From Liolophura sinensis (taxonomy: Eukaryota; Mollusca; Polyplacophora; Chitonida; Chitonidae): DNA of 64,000 nt. The stretch covers positions 35,267,187 through 35,331,186 of the forward strand of contig NC_088301.1 in assembly GCF_032854445.1 (NCBI RefSeq), written 5' to 3'. Both the position numbers and the translations under genes were made by a program. The notes beneath the pieces are model-generated. The model did no database searches. It saw only the letters and a list, made by a program, of their open reading frames with translations, and was not told the origin of the DNA. Positions 1 through 13,934 of this stretch are shown here, one piece after another (the stretch's first letter is position 1; each line of letters opens with the position of its first letter).

Positions 1-3000
1 GAGGAGAGTGTATACGCAACATTCACAACACCAATAATCAATTCTCAGATGGCCCTGAATGAGTTGTTTGGTGAAAATATACTTGGAGAAAGTTTGAAAC
101 AATAAGGGCAAAAAATACCATTTTATAACGTTCTATACTACATTGATGGCATTTACTTTAAACATTAAGACAATCTTTTTCGAAAGCCTCTCCCTAGTTT
201 AATTCCCACGGCCACTAGAGATTTGTTCGCAGGCTACCTTTGATACAATGGTAATGATTTAACCATTACATCGACTGTATGTTGCAACGTCACTTAAGAG
301 TGTCGAGTGTGTTATGTCGTATCCGATGTTTTATGCGAATACACCAGTTACACAGATAAAGGTATGACGCTAGACACGTTAAAGAAACGTTTAAAAATAT
401 CATTAAGGCAGCGTCTTTATAAGTGCAATGTATCAATGTACATCGCTTTAAATATTTTACAGTCCAGTAATGGTTATAAATATAACTTTACTTTTGAACT
501 GCAAAAAAATCTCATATCATAAGGGGTCGTATCGATGCATTAACAGTCTCTGATGTGGAGTGGTGATGAAATAGAGAACGCAACGCGGGTTAACGCAAGG
601 GACATGGAACAACACGATGTGATAACAATATCAGTGAGATGATGTTTTATAACAGAAACAGTAGAGCTGCACTCAAAATAAAAGAAGCATCCAGTGTTAC
701 ACAAAAAGATCCATATAGCTCAGGTACTCCATTTATTTATCGATCATGAAGGTATCCACCTGATTACAACTGTCTTGCAACTCTACATATAACTGTACTC
801 CCAAGTTTTAAAATGTAATTTCCCTTGGTGCTTTACGTTGCGCTTCGACTTCTCGCTCAGTAAGATTAGACAGTATTGTTGCCTGATAGCATTAATGTGT
901 ATCCGTACAGAGCAATTCTCATAGGAACCACGGGGGATTAATACACATTAATTGGGCTGTAAATCAGAAGCAATCTAGTCCTTGCACCAGAACAGTACCT
1001 AAATGATATGAGTTGACTCACCACCTGATGGAATCTACATATATATGTAATAGGCAGTCTAAGACTGTTTTTCATCAAAATATTCTTTCTAAACCTTAAA
1101 ATGTAGACAGTAAATTATGATTTATTTTCGGGGAAAGTAAATGGCCGTGGTGTTTTGAGTTGTCTTCTGTAATCATGAAGACCTGATACCCAAGACACAT
1201 ACATATGTATAAGGCAACGCACAACGACGTCTCGTAATACTGTTTGTTCATATCTCCATAGGTCAAAGCCTTAATAATATCATCTCGAAGTGAAAAACAT
1301 ATTCAATGTAATTAAATGTTTATACTGAATAATGTTTTTTTCCAATGTCTAGATTCTTCTTATTTTAGCTAATTCATTTCTGGCGCTTACCATCTTTGGG
1401 GAGTCTGAGCTGCTAGCCGATATTCACGACACGCTCATCATTATGATCAAGGTTTGTTTGTTTAATGCAATCCGGGTAATCAGAAACCGTTTTGATCCTT
1501 TAGAAGTCGGACAAAGGAAACCATACAACCAGCTCCCTTTAACGTACATAACATGAACCATAAATAACTCAAGTAGATCATGTTTCGTCCACGCTTTTGG
1601 GGACTCCCCAGAAGAATAAAGTCACACGCAATTATCTCACAAAGAGTGTCTTTGAAGTATGACCACCGCCTCTGTCCAAAAACACGATTGACAGATTTCT
1701 TCTTATTTCAGATAAGTAGAATAACCAAACTTACCCAGCTCAATAAAGATCACATATAAAATTCCAAGAGTTTAAAAATTTGTAGAATATGTGCCAGACT
1801 GGAGTCAGACATAGATAGACATTTTGGCATAGATAGCTTCAAGATAGAAACTTATAACGAGTATCGAGTTTCAACATCAAATATTAGTTAATACTCCGTG
1901 TGTTCACACTAATTTGCCGCGACGCATTTGGATTTCTTTCAAAAACGTACCAACGCCCAAATCACACCTTTAGTAATATAGAGGAGGCCAATACTTCCAT
2001 TTCGATTGGATATTTTTGTAAATACCCGATAGTATGTCCGGATAGCAATCCCGTATGTATACAAACAATACTGGCACAAGAATCTCAGAAGATTTATTTT
2101 GCCCTGGAGAATATTCGGGCTAAAAGTCGGTTTCTGAACGTAAGAATTAGCACTTGAGCGCAACATTCACGGGCCGAATCCTCAAATCCATTTCGGACTA
2201 AGTGAAAATTGAAAACTTGAGGATGAACTTTTGGTACATTTATGTCATAGTCATATTTAAGTGGTGAATGAAATTTTAATTTAAGGGAACCCATGAAAAT
2301 AAGCTTTGAAATTATGTTTCAAATTTTGATTTGTCAGTAATAATTTTGTGCAATCTGCCCCAGGCCCATATATCCCACTTAGGCATACCATAATTTTAGC
2401 TTCGAACTTCGAATCTGAGGTCAGGAATAGGACAATAAGTTATGGGTAAAATCGTGTTAGGCTGGAAACAGATTTGTTACTCGGGGTTCTCCTGTACTTC
2501 AGCTGTTATACTTGCACTTACACGTGCAGGGTCATTCCAAAATGGGCTCACCGTTATGGTGTACACTTACCAGAGCTTTTGACGATATTACACAGATAAA
2601 CTTAAAATACCGCACGTATCACCTAGTCAAAAGGGTGGTGGCGCGTTTCCATATAATGTTATCAACGGTACTAAATGTCACTGAAACCTTCGGTCAGCAG
2701 GTATTCTAATGTCTGTCATAATATGATCGGCCATAATGTAGTTAACAATCACAAAGGAGGTCGAACTTTGAAGTAAGTTCCGCTCTCTGTTAAAAACTGT
2801 TGATAGCTTCTGAGATTCCACACAAAGGTATTAATTCATTTTTGGGATCACTAGCCATGACACATTTCAAAGTATATCACTTTAGCTGTATAAGCAGATG
2901 TGTTTCTGACAAAAAATAACACCAAAGTGGAAAAAGATTTTTTTCCATCTGCATTCAGTGATATAACTAAATTATGAATATCTGATTGAATAGATTAAAC

Positions 3001-3830
3001 TTCCAAGAACATTTTTGAAAGGCAAGTTTATCAGCTTATATGAACTCAATTGTTTCAGCCTGTTGCACCGACTTGTTTATATCTGACACAACTCAGCAAT
3101 AAATCCTTATTATGTCAGTAAAATATAGCCTCATGCCCAGAACTACATCTTAAGAAACCCTGCTTAAAAGCCTTAATGATAGTTCGTTATTAATAGAAGA
3201 TATAGTATCTTCTAAACGGTTGACTGGTAATGACTGGAAAGAATTTTTATTGTCGGACTAATAAGACAACATATAGGGCAATATTAAAAGATGTTCTATC
3301 CAAACTTAACAATCACACTAATTATAATGTTGACTGAACGATGATGCTATTATATCTAACTCATTTGATGAGTTCTGCAAATCCCTGGAGTTATAATATT
3401 TGACAATCGCATAACATAAAAAGGGCATCTTTCTCCTTTGTCAGTTCTTCCTGGTACATTAATAAATATTTATATATCGATATTCCTCTTTTGCCCTAAG
3501 GCTGCTTAAATTTAACGGGAGAACTGATGTATCAGAAGAACTGTCAGCTCTGTGCATGTACAGCGCTTAAGCCCAGCTATTCAAGCTTGGTAATATGACG
3601 TTCTGGTGCGTCTATTGAAGCATTAGCAAGCATCATCGGTTATCTATATATCTATGGCAGGTAGATGGTTGCCATAATTTAGGCTGGCCGGATACCCCCT
3701 GCGGACGCTTTTTATGAGATAACGGTCAAGTCACGTGTGCAAGCCCTTCCAGCAAGGAATCAATCCCGGGATCTGTCAACTTCATCCCTTGTGTCAGATT
3801 GAATATATTGGTGAGCTTTTATTAAATTTT
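1..3830. other. AT-rich stretch without recognisable gene
   Basis: No reading frame here shows a family motif, and the open frames are short and scattered over both strands. I see no SINE head, no repeat matching the families found elsewhere in the window, and no long simple repeat. It is best read as intergenic or intronic DNA. Small isolated exons cannot be excluded. Confidence 0.5.
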
Positions 3831-3832
3831 AC

Positions 3833-4120
3833 AGTGCCACGGCAATATCTCTCGCCGCAATCTACTGACAATTGAGGGTATTGCCAGCCGGTTGAGGCGA
3901 TGTTCCCTGCGGCGGCTCGAAGAAAAAGCTGCCCGGCAGAAATCACGTCCGTAGCATTGTGGGAAAAGCATTAATATGGCGCGAATTTGATAAAGTTGTT
4001 TAGAGGTACACCGCGCTCCAATCAAACTTGGAACAAAGGCACATGACACGGGTCAATTTGAAATTCTTCAGCGCAAAGGTGAAGCCACACAGCTTGTTCC
4101 CAGAACAGGTACAACTAAGC
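3833..4120 (+). other. Exon-like, GC-richer segment of unknown identity
   Basis: A pyrimidine-rich tract ending in AAATTTTACAG precedes position 3833 and resembles a splice acceptor. The next 119 bases are clearly richer in G and C than the surroundings and stay open in one frame, with a basic and leucine-rich translation (LTIEGIASRL, then RRLEEKAARQKSR). A second open stretch follows at about 4003-4108 (KLGTKAHDTGQFEILQRKG) and ends near a possible donor, ACAG|GTACAA. The gap between the two is only about 50 bases, and the phases I tried do not join cleanly. I do not recognise a family. It could be an exon pair, a decayed transposon, or chance. Confidence 0.2.
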
Positions 4121-5500
4121 CATGGTCGAGCTCCTTGATCGATTTGGGTTAAAATGACATCAAATGGACAGCCTTGACAAGGATTCATTGGCTGTATTCC
4201 ATTCTATAGAAGCCATTGACAAGTACATTCGTGAGTTTAAATGCATTCAATGGTAATTTGCTACCAATACAGAGGTGAAGGGAGTGAAAAAAAAACACAT
4301 GACGCCCACAGGATGGAGGATATGATGTTGAGTGCATTGAACACAATATTTATGAAACCTGTTCGACTCTGGCCCAATGCTGGCGAAAGACAGAGGATAG
4401 AGTCTTCAAGTAATAGGGCATTATTACATTTCGTATTTCACAGTATCTTGAAGCTATTATAAGTTCTAAATGTTAATAATACTTACATATCCAAAATAAC
4501 GTTTACATTATTTTATCTGTTCATCATTAGTGTTTTCCTTGAAGCCAATCAACAGACAAGGTATCCTCTTTTAAGCCTATTTTATTTATGATTTATTGAA
4601 ATTCCATACCTTCATACAGTGAACCAGTCAGCGAAGATTACGACTACATTGTGGGTTTACTGACTGGGTTTGTAGTGCTCACAAATGAAAGTCAACTCAA
4701 TGAAACGTGGAAGTATTTTGACACTAAGTATCCATCAGGAATATACAGTAAACCTTAGCGTGGCATTGTTGCGCAGAAAACCGGATTTCCATATCCAGTC
4801 TGATACCACTGTGACTTTTCGTAAAGATACATTTTTTTGGCATGGGTGTCTGTTTGGTTTGGCCTACTGAAAATGATTGACCGACGGCACTGTGACTGAC
4901 CAGGCCAAATAATATGTTTAGACAAACTGAGACGATTCGATTCGTCTGGACACTGATTCATTTAATACAGCCCATTATAACGACTGGGAGACGTTTAGAA
5001 TAACTTTGGCAACAGGGCGGTTAGAAAACTCCATCCATATACATGAAAGCACAGAGTCCGTTTTAGCCGAACCTCTCGTTGACTTGTTAAGGTTCAGTGG
5101 AATGTACACTAATAACTTTATGCAGCAGACAAATTGTTGAGACTTGCATTATCATGTACATCGAGATGGCATCTTTTGCTCAAAGTAAATCAGATATTAA
5201 ATGCAGGATGTATCCACATTCCCAGCAAACGGCTTTGTTGCATGCTGATCGTTGTAAATCCTTTGGGCAAATAGCAGAGCCACGTGGAACCTTGAGGTGT
5301 GTACCCTAACCTTTAGAGCATAAATAAAAACTGCCTGAGCGACAATTTAAGCCACAATCGTAAATCTACTCAGAAAAGATTTCAACATTTGATGCATGGT
5401 GATCATGTAGTTCATTGAAATACTATGGGTTATGGGTGTATAAAGCACGGAAAAGTACCCGAATATTGCCATTGATTGGTTTACTTGCTTGATTGTTGTT
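4121..5500. other. No recognisable feature
   Basis: Short open frames occur on both strands and none resembles a known protein. No repeat family of the window was recognised here. Confidence 0.45.
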
Positions 5501-5502
5501 TA

Positions 5503-5948
5503 ATATAAGCGTCATGTCCGACATTCGTATACCGCTCGTGGTCCGTTCCAAGTCAATAATCGCAAGATTCATTTCAAAAACAAACGTTTAACGCTAGCTC
5601 CCAAAGACAAAGGTATGTAAGAAATTATACAAATAGGAAATATAGCCGATAACACACAAGAGAGAAGCGGTCATCAGTTTTCAATGATGCCGGGCAGACA
5701 GTTAATATTCCAGGCATGAATTCCATTTTAAAGTTCGAATTCGTAGTCCATGAATAAGTTCCAGGTCAAATTACAATTGCACAAGGTATCTCAGTCGCGC
5801 TTTGATTGAAACTGTTCAATAAAGGCATCATGCCTATGTAATAAGCATGGCTGCCTTTACTGCCCTAGCCCCAGGTTAAGCGGTATTAGATACAGTTCGA
5901 AAATGACGAGCGTTACAGACCTTAACCGAACAGATTGTGATTTAAGAG
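5503..5948 (-). mobile_element. Penelope-like element 3' tail, copy A (RT lost)
   Basis: This noncoding segment is closely similar to 39358-39808, which lies inside a complete PLE insertion. Shared landmarks in order are ATATAAGCGTCA at the left edge, CGATAATCGCAAGA-like sequence, TATGTAAGAAATTATACAAA, TTTCAATGATGCCGGG, ATCTCAGTCGCGCTTT and GCCCCAGGTTAAGCGGTATT. The left edge coincides in both copies, as expected of a real element terminus. The match stops near 5948, short of any reverse transcriptase, so this is a 5'-truncated copy. Orientation is inferred from the copy at 39.4 kb, where the RT reads on the minus strand. Confidence 0.65.
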
Positions 5949-6344
5949 TCAGTCCTGTTTCCTTTGCTCTAACCTCTCAGTGCTGATCGCAAAGCGGCGC
6001 ATCAGGTGTCATTTACCAAGTCTTTGGTATGTCCTGACCCGGTTTAGGCAGCCAGTATGGTATGGTTGGAGAAAACTAGAGTGCATGGGACAAAACACCG
6101 AACTGTGATAAGTTATACTGTCGAACTTTTCCATGTGTAACATACCATGTTGCTGAAACGTAAGTTGTCCTCGGCGAAATTCATGAAAGCTTACAAGAAA
6201 CAACACTATGTACAGCTAAATGCCACCGATCACAACGCCAAATTCCAAAACCTTCAACACAAACCACCAAAGAGACGAGTGCATGAAACCAGTATATAGT
6301 ATACCATGCCAGTTTTTTTCCTAGTTGATGATGGAAATATGTAT

Positions 6345-6490
6345 ATCAGTTGCGCTTTGATAGGAACTGTTCAGATATCTAACGTGGCGATCTAATTCAA
6401 CAAGATGAATGTACAGCCCTACAGCCCCGGGTTAAGCTGAATTAGACACATTGGTGAAACAGAGAGCCACAGATCCTGGACACTCTGTCC
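6345..6490 (-). repeat. Penelope-tail-like repeat fragment
   Basis: It carries ATCAGTTGCGCTTTGATAGG, then GCCCCGGGTTAAGC and CCTGGACACTCTGTCCA, in the same order as in the longer copies at 32.7 and 39.4 kb. It is diverged and truncated at both ends. Confidence 0.5.
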
Positions 6491-6729
6491 ACATTTGGTA
6501 GAAAAACCACGTCTAGTGTGGGTTTTTCACATGCCATGCGAATTTTTATTTATTTATTTAGTTAGTGTTTTGCAGTGTAGATTCAAGCTTATTTCACTAT
6601 CTCGATGGCGTCGAGGTGGGGGAAACTTAGAAGATCCCTGGGCAAGCCGCGCGAATATTAGTGACCCAAGAGACCTGACTAGAAATTTGTTTATGCATGT
6701 GTTAATCTCAGACTCCAAAAGGATATAGC

Positions 6730-7335
6730 TAACTAGTAATCAGTTTCCTACCGGGTTCCGATCAGACTCGAACTGAAGATATGCATATAACCCATACCAT
6801 TTGATGCACATATAACAGATTTTCTTGGTATGTGATTAATTTGGGACCAGAAACATAAATATAATATTAACAGTAGACCTCATACTGATCATTATTAATC
6901 GTAGCAACGCAAACTCTGTGGACAGTTTTATAAAGTTCGTTGTCTAAATACAATTCCAAAGGGTGAGATAAAACATAGATATATCAAAGTTAGCCTCTTT
7001 TTTGAACAATTTCTACCATGGACTGTTACATGTGAAAAAGTTAAAGAAAAAGCGATCATATTTACCTAGTAGAACTGTCCATAATTGGATCGATGTTTTT
7101 CCTTCAGTGTCTGTTTTAATTAATTAAAATATTTCGAGTGGCGCCAGCGTTAACCCCAACTGGTAGAATTTGCGTGTAAAATATGTTTGTAGGATGTAGG
7201 TTATCCACTTGGCCACGAACCGCTCTAAAAGACTGATATTGTGGTTGAATAATAGGCTGCGCCGACCTGTTATTCCTATTATGGCATTTTTGCTGAACAA
7301 CATACACAAGAATGAATAAATGTATGAATGTCTGT
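6730..7335. other. No recognisable feature
   Basis: AT-rich sequence with overlapping short open frames at 7116-7309 that lack any family signature. Confidence 0.4.
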
Positions 7336-7336
7336 G

Positions 7337-7450
7337 GAATGGTCAGTCAGTAACAAGTACCATTTGTAAAGTTTTGGTATGACCTGACCTGGGTTTGATT
7401 CCAAGTCTCTCGACTTCGAGGTGGACGCTCTGAGCATTAGGTGACCGAAG
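7337..7450 (-). mobile_element. Head fragment of CACT-tailed tRNA-SINE
   Basis: The plus strand contains GGTCAGTCAGTAAC, then TGGTATGACCTGACC and a CTTCGAGGTGGACGCTCT-like stretch, in the order seen in the reverse-oriented SINE at 17203-17482. The 3' domain with its CACT repeats is absent. It is an old truncated copy. Confidence 0.45.
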
Positions 7451-7459
7451 CGATCATAT

Positions 7460-7476
7460 ATGTGTGTGTGTGTACA
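7460..7476. repeat. Short TG microsatellite
   Basis: A run of TG dinucleotides directly beside the SINE fragment, possibly a remnant of its variable region. Confidence 0.7.
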
Positions 7477-7499
7477 TACGTGCGTATGAATTATAGGTT

Positions 7500-10490
7500 T
7501 GTTGAAAAAGAGAAACTTGGTTCATTAACTCTTATTGTTCGCCAAGCCTATGGGATGTCTAGTACACCATTATATGTCAACTCCGGAGCAAACTGGACAA
7601 ACTAAACTGACTCTAAAATCAATCTGAGGCAACCAGTCATTGTTCGTTTTACAGACACTCCGGCAAATCAAACACGAAATCTATTCGCTTTTTGGAGAAA
7701 ATCGTTGTATCTTAATAGAAAGTATTGGGTATGGGAACTCTTTAATTACGTTCGTTCGACCCACGCTGTCAAAGAAGGGAAAAACAGAAAGAAGGGCCTA
7801 TCTATCGAACACATGGAATGAACAGAAGTGACATCTTTCAACTTATATATCAGACACCGTCTGGAAAGGCTACATAAATGTGTAGATACGAGACAAAGTG
7901 TTGTTTGAGACCTGTGAAATCTCGTGATCGTTTTTTTTTCTTCTGCCTGTTATTACATACATCTCTTAAAACTAACGCGAAATGTTACAGCTGCAACAAC
8001 AATCAATAACAAAAAATCTTCCTAAATTTCTGAATTGTTTACCAGTGAAATGTATTTGTCATTAGTATTTTTTCCATAATAGGGTAAATATTCCCGAGAA
8101 GTACAGTGCTGTATATTTACACCACACGCACTGACTTCAAGAGCTTTCATCCGTAACCCAATACCTATGCGTCCCAATACTCTGTTTGGGGCAAACTCAC
8201 TGATATCATACGGGGATTTCTAATTTTACCTGCCATAATTTCGATGAACGTCGCCGCTCATGAGAATTTTCTTGGAAATTTCTGAACGCACGTCTATATT
8301 TTATTTAAGCTATGTTCTGTTTTCTTCAGAATGTTTTGCGCTTATATAGGTTTGTATGGAGACATTTAATGTTGAGCATAGTAAGTGTTGTTATATACCT
8401 GTTTTTGTTCTTCATGAATCACATATTTTAAATGTTTTTTTTTATTAAAACATCCGTGCTGTAAAAGTGTAGTGCTTTTGCTTGACATATACACATATAA
8501 AAATGGCAGCCATCTGCTAGCCTTGTCGAAGAGGGGAAGGGCTTTTTTGACATTCCCAGCTAAATCCCGCCAGAGGTTTATGTTATAACATGCCTATAGT
8601 TACTAGCTTTTATGCCTGAAAACTTCGGTATCATTATCCAAATTAAAAAATTCCTTTTTCATGAGTTTCACGTTGAAACCTTATCACTATCACCAGTGCC
8701 CTTTGAACTCACACAATAATGTTCGGTGTCCTGAAATTATTAAATAATGTTTTACTTTTGTTCTGTGAACAATTTCACTTCAGTCATTATGTTCTGAGCA
8801 CAGCAGAAACTCATGACACACCCTAATGCTGTCATTGTAACCATATCTTCTCTCCCATGTACCTGTCGCATTGTTAATACCATGCTTTTTTATTATACTG
8901 GATTAATTTGTTGTTTGCAGGAGTGATGTTTGTAGTTTTTGCTTTGGCTATCTATGCAAACACATTTTAAAGTTATGCTGGTCTAAGACAACCATAGCCA
9001 CACATATTATCACATAACGGATTTTTCTGTTTAAAGTCAATTAAAATCTATGTGTCGAAACCTATGACTACAGATGACAAGTTTTCTACGTCACTCCTTC
9101 ATCTCAGATATACATGGAAGCCGTTTTGAGTCGAAAATATTTCACGTATTCAGGAAAAGATCCATTGTTGAGTCCACACACGTAATTTCCGTTTTGGTGC
9201 GCCCATCTTTCTGTTGCTTTTTTCACAGGAGAAATATCTATTTACACAGAAAACTAAACTTTTGGTGATATTTTACTGTCTGAAAGTGGCTTTACATATA
9301 CAGACTTTATTAATGATATCTTTTACACACACTACGAAAATAACCTTTAAGGACTATTCAGTAAATTTGAAAAGACGCATGTTAAAGCCAAGTTACCTTG
9401 ATCAAGCTGTATAGTAGAACGCCTTCAAATATGGAAACTTTTGATGCGTGGGATATGGTTTAAAAGGACAGAGGAATGTTGTTTGGAGGCAGTTTTTCTC
9501 TAGTATTTCTGAAACGCATTAAATGACGATTCTGAATCCAAGCAGTTATATTTAAGCATGTTATATACAAGTATGTCTAACAGTAAAAATAAGAACACAA
9601 ACTGTCAAGTTTTCATACAAGGAAACTTAATAATAACAATCGTAAGTATAGCTGTTACGTCCCTTACAGGGATGGGCAGCAATTTGGTACAGGTCGTATC
9701 TTTCCAGTTTTTATAGTTATCATTTTATTTCTTCATAATGGCGGATATCCGAGGATAAAATGAAAACGATGCATTTTGCAGATAAGCAACAAGGAGCATT
9801 AGCAAATTACATAGAACGGTTTGCTTTAAGTGAGTTTCGCGATCTTAAATATTTTTCGATGAAAAATATTGACACAAACTTTAAGATACTGCTTGAGATC
9901 AAAGATGGACCATTTTAAATTAATTCCATTCCCGATTTATTTCTCGAGCATTTCGCACAGCCCAATGGCCACAATGGGGGCTCTTCAACAGTAAAACAAA
10001 CATGTGTACATAAACTAGAATCCAGATGTCCGAAATACTCCCTTTCCCAACATTTCCAAGAATATGGGAAAATGAAGAATGAAAATAAAAAGAATAATCA
10101 GACTGTCATTATAATCAAGCATGTAAACGTTTACACGGTGTAACAGATATACACAAAGTTTTAGGGAAATTGGTGCAATACTTTAGCAGGGGTTGCATGG
10201 ACAAAATCAAAAAATCATCAAAATATACATGAAACTTCATTATTATCAAAGTACCTGAACTGGAGTAACTATGAATATGATTATCCTATTGTAATTAAAT
10301 TAAAGCATGCATAAGTGTAGATGTTGAGGAAGATGCTTGCTCTTTCATCGAAATAGATTGAGTAATTTATGAGGGTAACTGTCAAAATAATTACTAGACA
10401 GAAATGAAACTGGAACATGCACAAGTTTAGATCATGTGCCTATTATGTAGATGCATGGTAAGTTTCATCAAAATCGGCACAGTAGTTTGG
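7500..10490. other. No recognisable feature
   Basis: AT-rich sequence. Open frames up to about 65 residues are found, none with a motif I recognise. I saw no tRNA-derived head, LTR or terminal inverted repeat. Confidence 0.45.
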
Positions 10491-10493
10491 TGA

Positions 10494-10530
10494 GGGGGGG
10501 GGGGGAGATGCATGGACATGGGGGGGGGGG
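10494..10530 (+). repeat. Paired poly-G tracts
   Basis: Twelve G at 10494-10505 and eleven G at 10520-10530 are separated by a 14 base spacer containing ATGCATGGACAT. Similar pure G runs occur at 47053-47070 and 47978-47995. Confidence 0.9.
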
Positions 10531-13080
10531 AGTGTAAATTAATCCACAAGATGAACATAACATACATCACTTTACAGAATAATTTAATGGAAACCATATT
10601 CAAATCAAATATGGTCAGGCTGACATGACATTAATGAACAGGCTGACATTACTTTAGGATTGTACAGAGTTTTATACAAACATATCAGAAAAGGTTACAA
10701 CTGGGCTAACTTGAGGAATCTGAAAATGTGAACAAACGTTAACATTCATTTTTTTTTTCATCAGCTCAAATTTCAGTAGACCCAAATGAAAATAATATGC
10801 AAATATGCTAATATACTTATAGTAACTTAACAAGAACATAGAAGGATGGTGTCCAGGGGCCTTTTGCACCAAGCGATCGTTACCTAGTTAACCACCAGGG
10901 TAATATATACGTTTTTAACATGTTGCCAATCAACTTAACTCATTATAAATAGATTTATGCAAGCAGCAAGAACGTATATAATACTGATTATATGTTTGAG
11001 CATGTGCTTCCTTTGGTTGGTATAAGCAAGGCATTCAACAATTGCCTTATACCTGATACCTTAGTGTCTTATCAATGTAACCTATATGACTGCGCCGAAA
11101 ATCTATCATATACAGCAACAAATACTTTGCACGGAGATTTTCCTCCACTACTGACGTCGCATTAAAGAACTATAATTCTTAGAGGATAGCTATATATCTC
11201 CTTGTGAAGGTCGAGGAAAATGACCCTTGTACATTACATGCGATCTGAACGGTGTAACGTAAGTAACGTTCAGTAACGTTACAATGGACTGACGTCCCTT
11301 GGCGTCGCATAATTGTAGGATGTCTCTCGTATCCTTGAACCAGAGTTATGTGATAATTACAATTTCTATACTATTCACCGAAATTGACGTCACTCCGGTG
11401 TTGAGGAGATATATTATACATGTAGAGAAAATGCAAACCAGAACATAAATGCACTTGAGACAAACGGACATGCCCATGGCCAGTTCACAGACAAAAGTAC
11501 TCCCCGAATAACTGTAGTTTTCTTTCCTGTCTGTACAGCAAAGTGAATTACTCCCCGTGAGGCGCTAACTTAACTTCAACATTCAGGCTGTTAATTCAAA
11601 CATAGGCCCGCTAAAGCACTATAAAAATAGCCTTATTCTTATCGCTTGATTTTTGTAAACAATGGTACAATGTGATTGGCATTACGTCTTTCGTAAGCAC
11701 TGAAAATCTCTAGATCATAAGCAGATGTACGGATAGCCGATGTCAAGCTAATAGCCGGCAAAAACTCGAATGTTGCATGTAACGTGATTTTGTTGGAGAT
11801 GTTCATATACATGTATAAACTAGGAAACATGATATAAAATTTCTCATGTCTTGAGGCAAATTGTTACGTCGTTTATTATGCGTTTCGCTATCGCTTTAAC
11901 CCGATAACGCGAATATGTGGATCTAAATCTCTGCATTATTTGCGTATGTATTAACTGAACTGGAATGTCCGCATAGAGGCATTGGAAGAAACATTTGACG
12001 TGCACTTCGTTAAGTTTTAAAAGCGTAAATTTGATTCTATAATTGCGATGAATTCTATGTCGGACGTACATCAGTTTTAAAACAAACATTGGGGTAAGAC
12101 CCTTGTCGTTAAAGCATTAAAGTCGCAACTGTTTAGCATCAGATATTTTGATGAATACATTTCCTGCCTAATTACAAAGTCTCCTTTTTGACCTATACAA
12201 ACACAGGTCAAACAAACCATTTCTTTCTTATTTGAGCAGCCATGCTGTTACAGGCAGTTGTTAATTAAACTTACATGGCGACTCAAAGCATGGTTCATAT
12301 TTGTTTTGCATGCTGGAAGTACATAGATTCTCCAAGATGTATTCATATTTGGGAGTATTTGTGACGTGTTTTTGCCTTTACTATGAACAGTAGCACCACC
12401 AGGCCCTTAACAGCAAAGTAATTTCTCAACGCCTAGGGAAGTGATAACACTAGCAGTAAGCCTATACAAAGCACAGCAGTACCGTTATGCTGCCATCAGG
12501 TACGTGTTGATTAAAACACCCCAGGTGATCCGTTTCGGATTTTCCTGACGATTTATGTTCTTATAACAAACCTTGGTCACACCGTGCTCGATTATTAGCA
12601 GCTTAGTGGCATTGTCCTTGTTTCTTCCAGGAGACCTACTGTGCGACTCTGAAGCGAACGAATCTTTCAAGGCGTCTAGTTCGTGGCTTGAGTGCCAATA
12701 CCCAGCAGCTTGACTTCAACCGGCGAATGTACTCACAAAATGAAACGCTATATTCTTCATATAAACAGTTCACTAATTATTTTTGACTTCATTCGGATCG
12801 AGCTGTGGTGCCACGGGATCACTCAATGATAACCTATCTTAGCATAATCTGGAAATAAACATAAGTATGATATTATAAGATAAGTCAGTATATGCGTTTC
12901 TATGAAGACGAGTTTATGATTGAACAGATGTCAAAGGTAATAACTATTTGTTTTTCAGAAAATATCAAATGTATCATTCATTTACAGCCATGACATTTAA
13001 TAGAGCACAATTCAGTGGGGTAATGTTTGACATAATGCCTTGATGTACGACACCTAAAATGTCAACATCAATTGGTGCTC
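10531..13080. other. No recognisable gene
   Basis: Several minus-strand open frames of 60-81 residues (10672-10872, 11639-11830, 11844-12089, 12485-12670) show no family motif. A short GGACTGACGTCC-like motif near 11284 recurs at 19169 and 24180, so part of an old repeat may be present. Confidence 0.4.
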
Positions 13081-13140
13081 TTAAAACATGAATGTTTGTG
13101 CTGCATTATCTTAAAACATGAAGGCTTGTGCTGTATAATG
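13081..13140. repeat. 30 bp tandem duplication
   Basis: Two adjacent 30 base units start with TTAAAACATGAA and share TTGTGCTG, with a few mismatches between them. No further copies follow. Confidence 0.85.
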
Positions 13141-13748
13141 CAAATACATATGCCTGAAAATAAAGCTGTAATCATTTTCAATTAATGCTTTATGACAACC
13201 AACCGAATGGTTCATTACAGCAATGACTTTCTTTCTTACCCCAAACCTGCATTTTATACCAATTGTCGGGCTTTAAACATCAGGCCCGGATATGGAAGAC
13301 CTAAATAAATTTCCTCAGCAGTGTTCAGCACAATTTCACATAACTCCATTCAACAATACTCAGCATTAGACATGTCTCATTTAGGTGATTTTGCAATTGT
13401 GAATCATAGTCAATATTAAATGTTTAGAACGTGAATTATTGAACCACGATTGTCCGCAGTGACTTGTATTACTATAATCTCCAACACATGTCGATCACAC
13501 AAAGAGAAACAGGAATGATGAAAACAATTAATACTGATGCTATCACTTGCTTTTATGTGTTTTATATTAAATATAATGACAATATTGCATTTTAGTAAAT
13601 TTCAAACCAGTGATGTCCACTTTATTGCAACTAACATCACTGCATGTTTTTATACCTAATTTTGTTCGTGTAATTTGCTACTATTAAACAGTTAGAATTC
13701 CACCATAATTCAGGGCCGTATTAGCAAGAGGCCGTAATTTACTAGTTA

Positions 13749-13820
13749 CGTGTGACCCTTTGCCAAATAACACACTGTCGTCGCTGGGATTACACTCCAT
13801 GGTGTATAATCTTTTTATAT
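13749..13820 (+). repeat. Unclassified dispersed box, copy 1
   Basis: GTGTGACCCTTTGCCAAA, then CACACTGTCGTCGCT and a degenerate TTACACTCCATGGTGTA. The same succession occurs at about 20810, 26030, 33160 and 36020. It is noncoding and its class is unknown. Confidence 0.45.
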
Positions 13821-13934
13821 CGTGTAGTCGTTGCATTGCGATGTTCCGACAGCATGAATATCCTTTGGCAAATGTGCGTTCATGGTATTTTGTTCTTTAT
13901 AAAATTATATCATAAGAACAAGGATTCTGAGTAA

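Noticed and set aside
49-105. Short plus-strand frame MALNELFGENILG preceded by an acceptor-like TTCTCAG
   Set aside because: Only 18 codons before a stop, no donor that rescues it, and no clear family. Chance is likely.
7116-7309. Two overlapping minus-strand open frames of about 60 residues
   Set aside because: They overlap in different frames, which indicates absence of stops by chance, and neither shows a motif.
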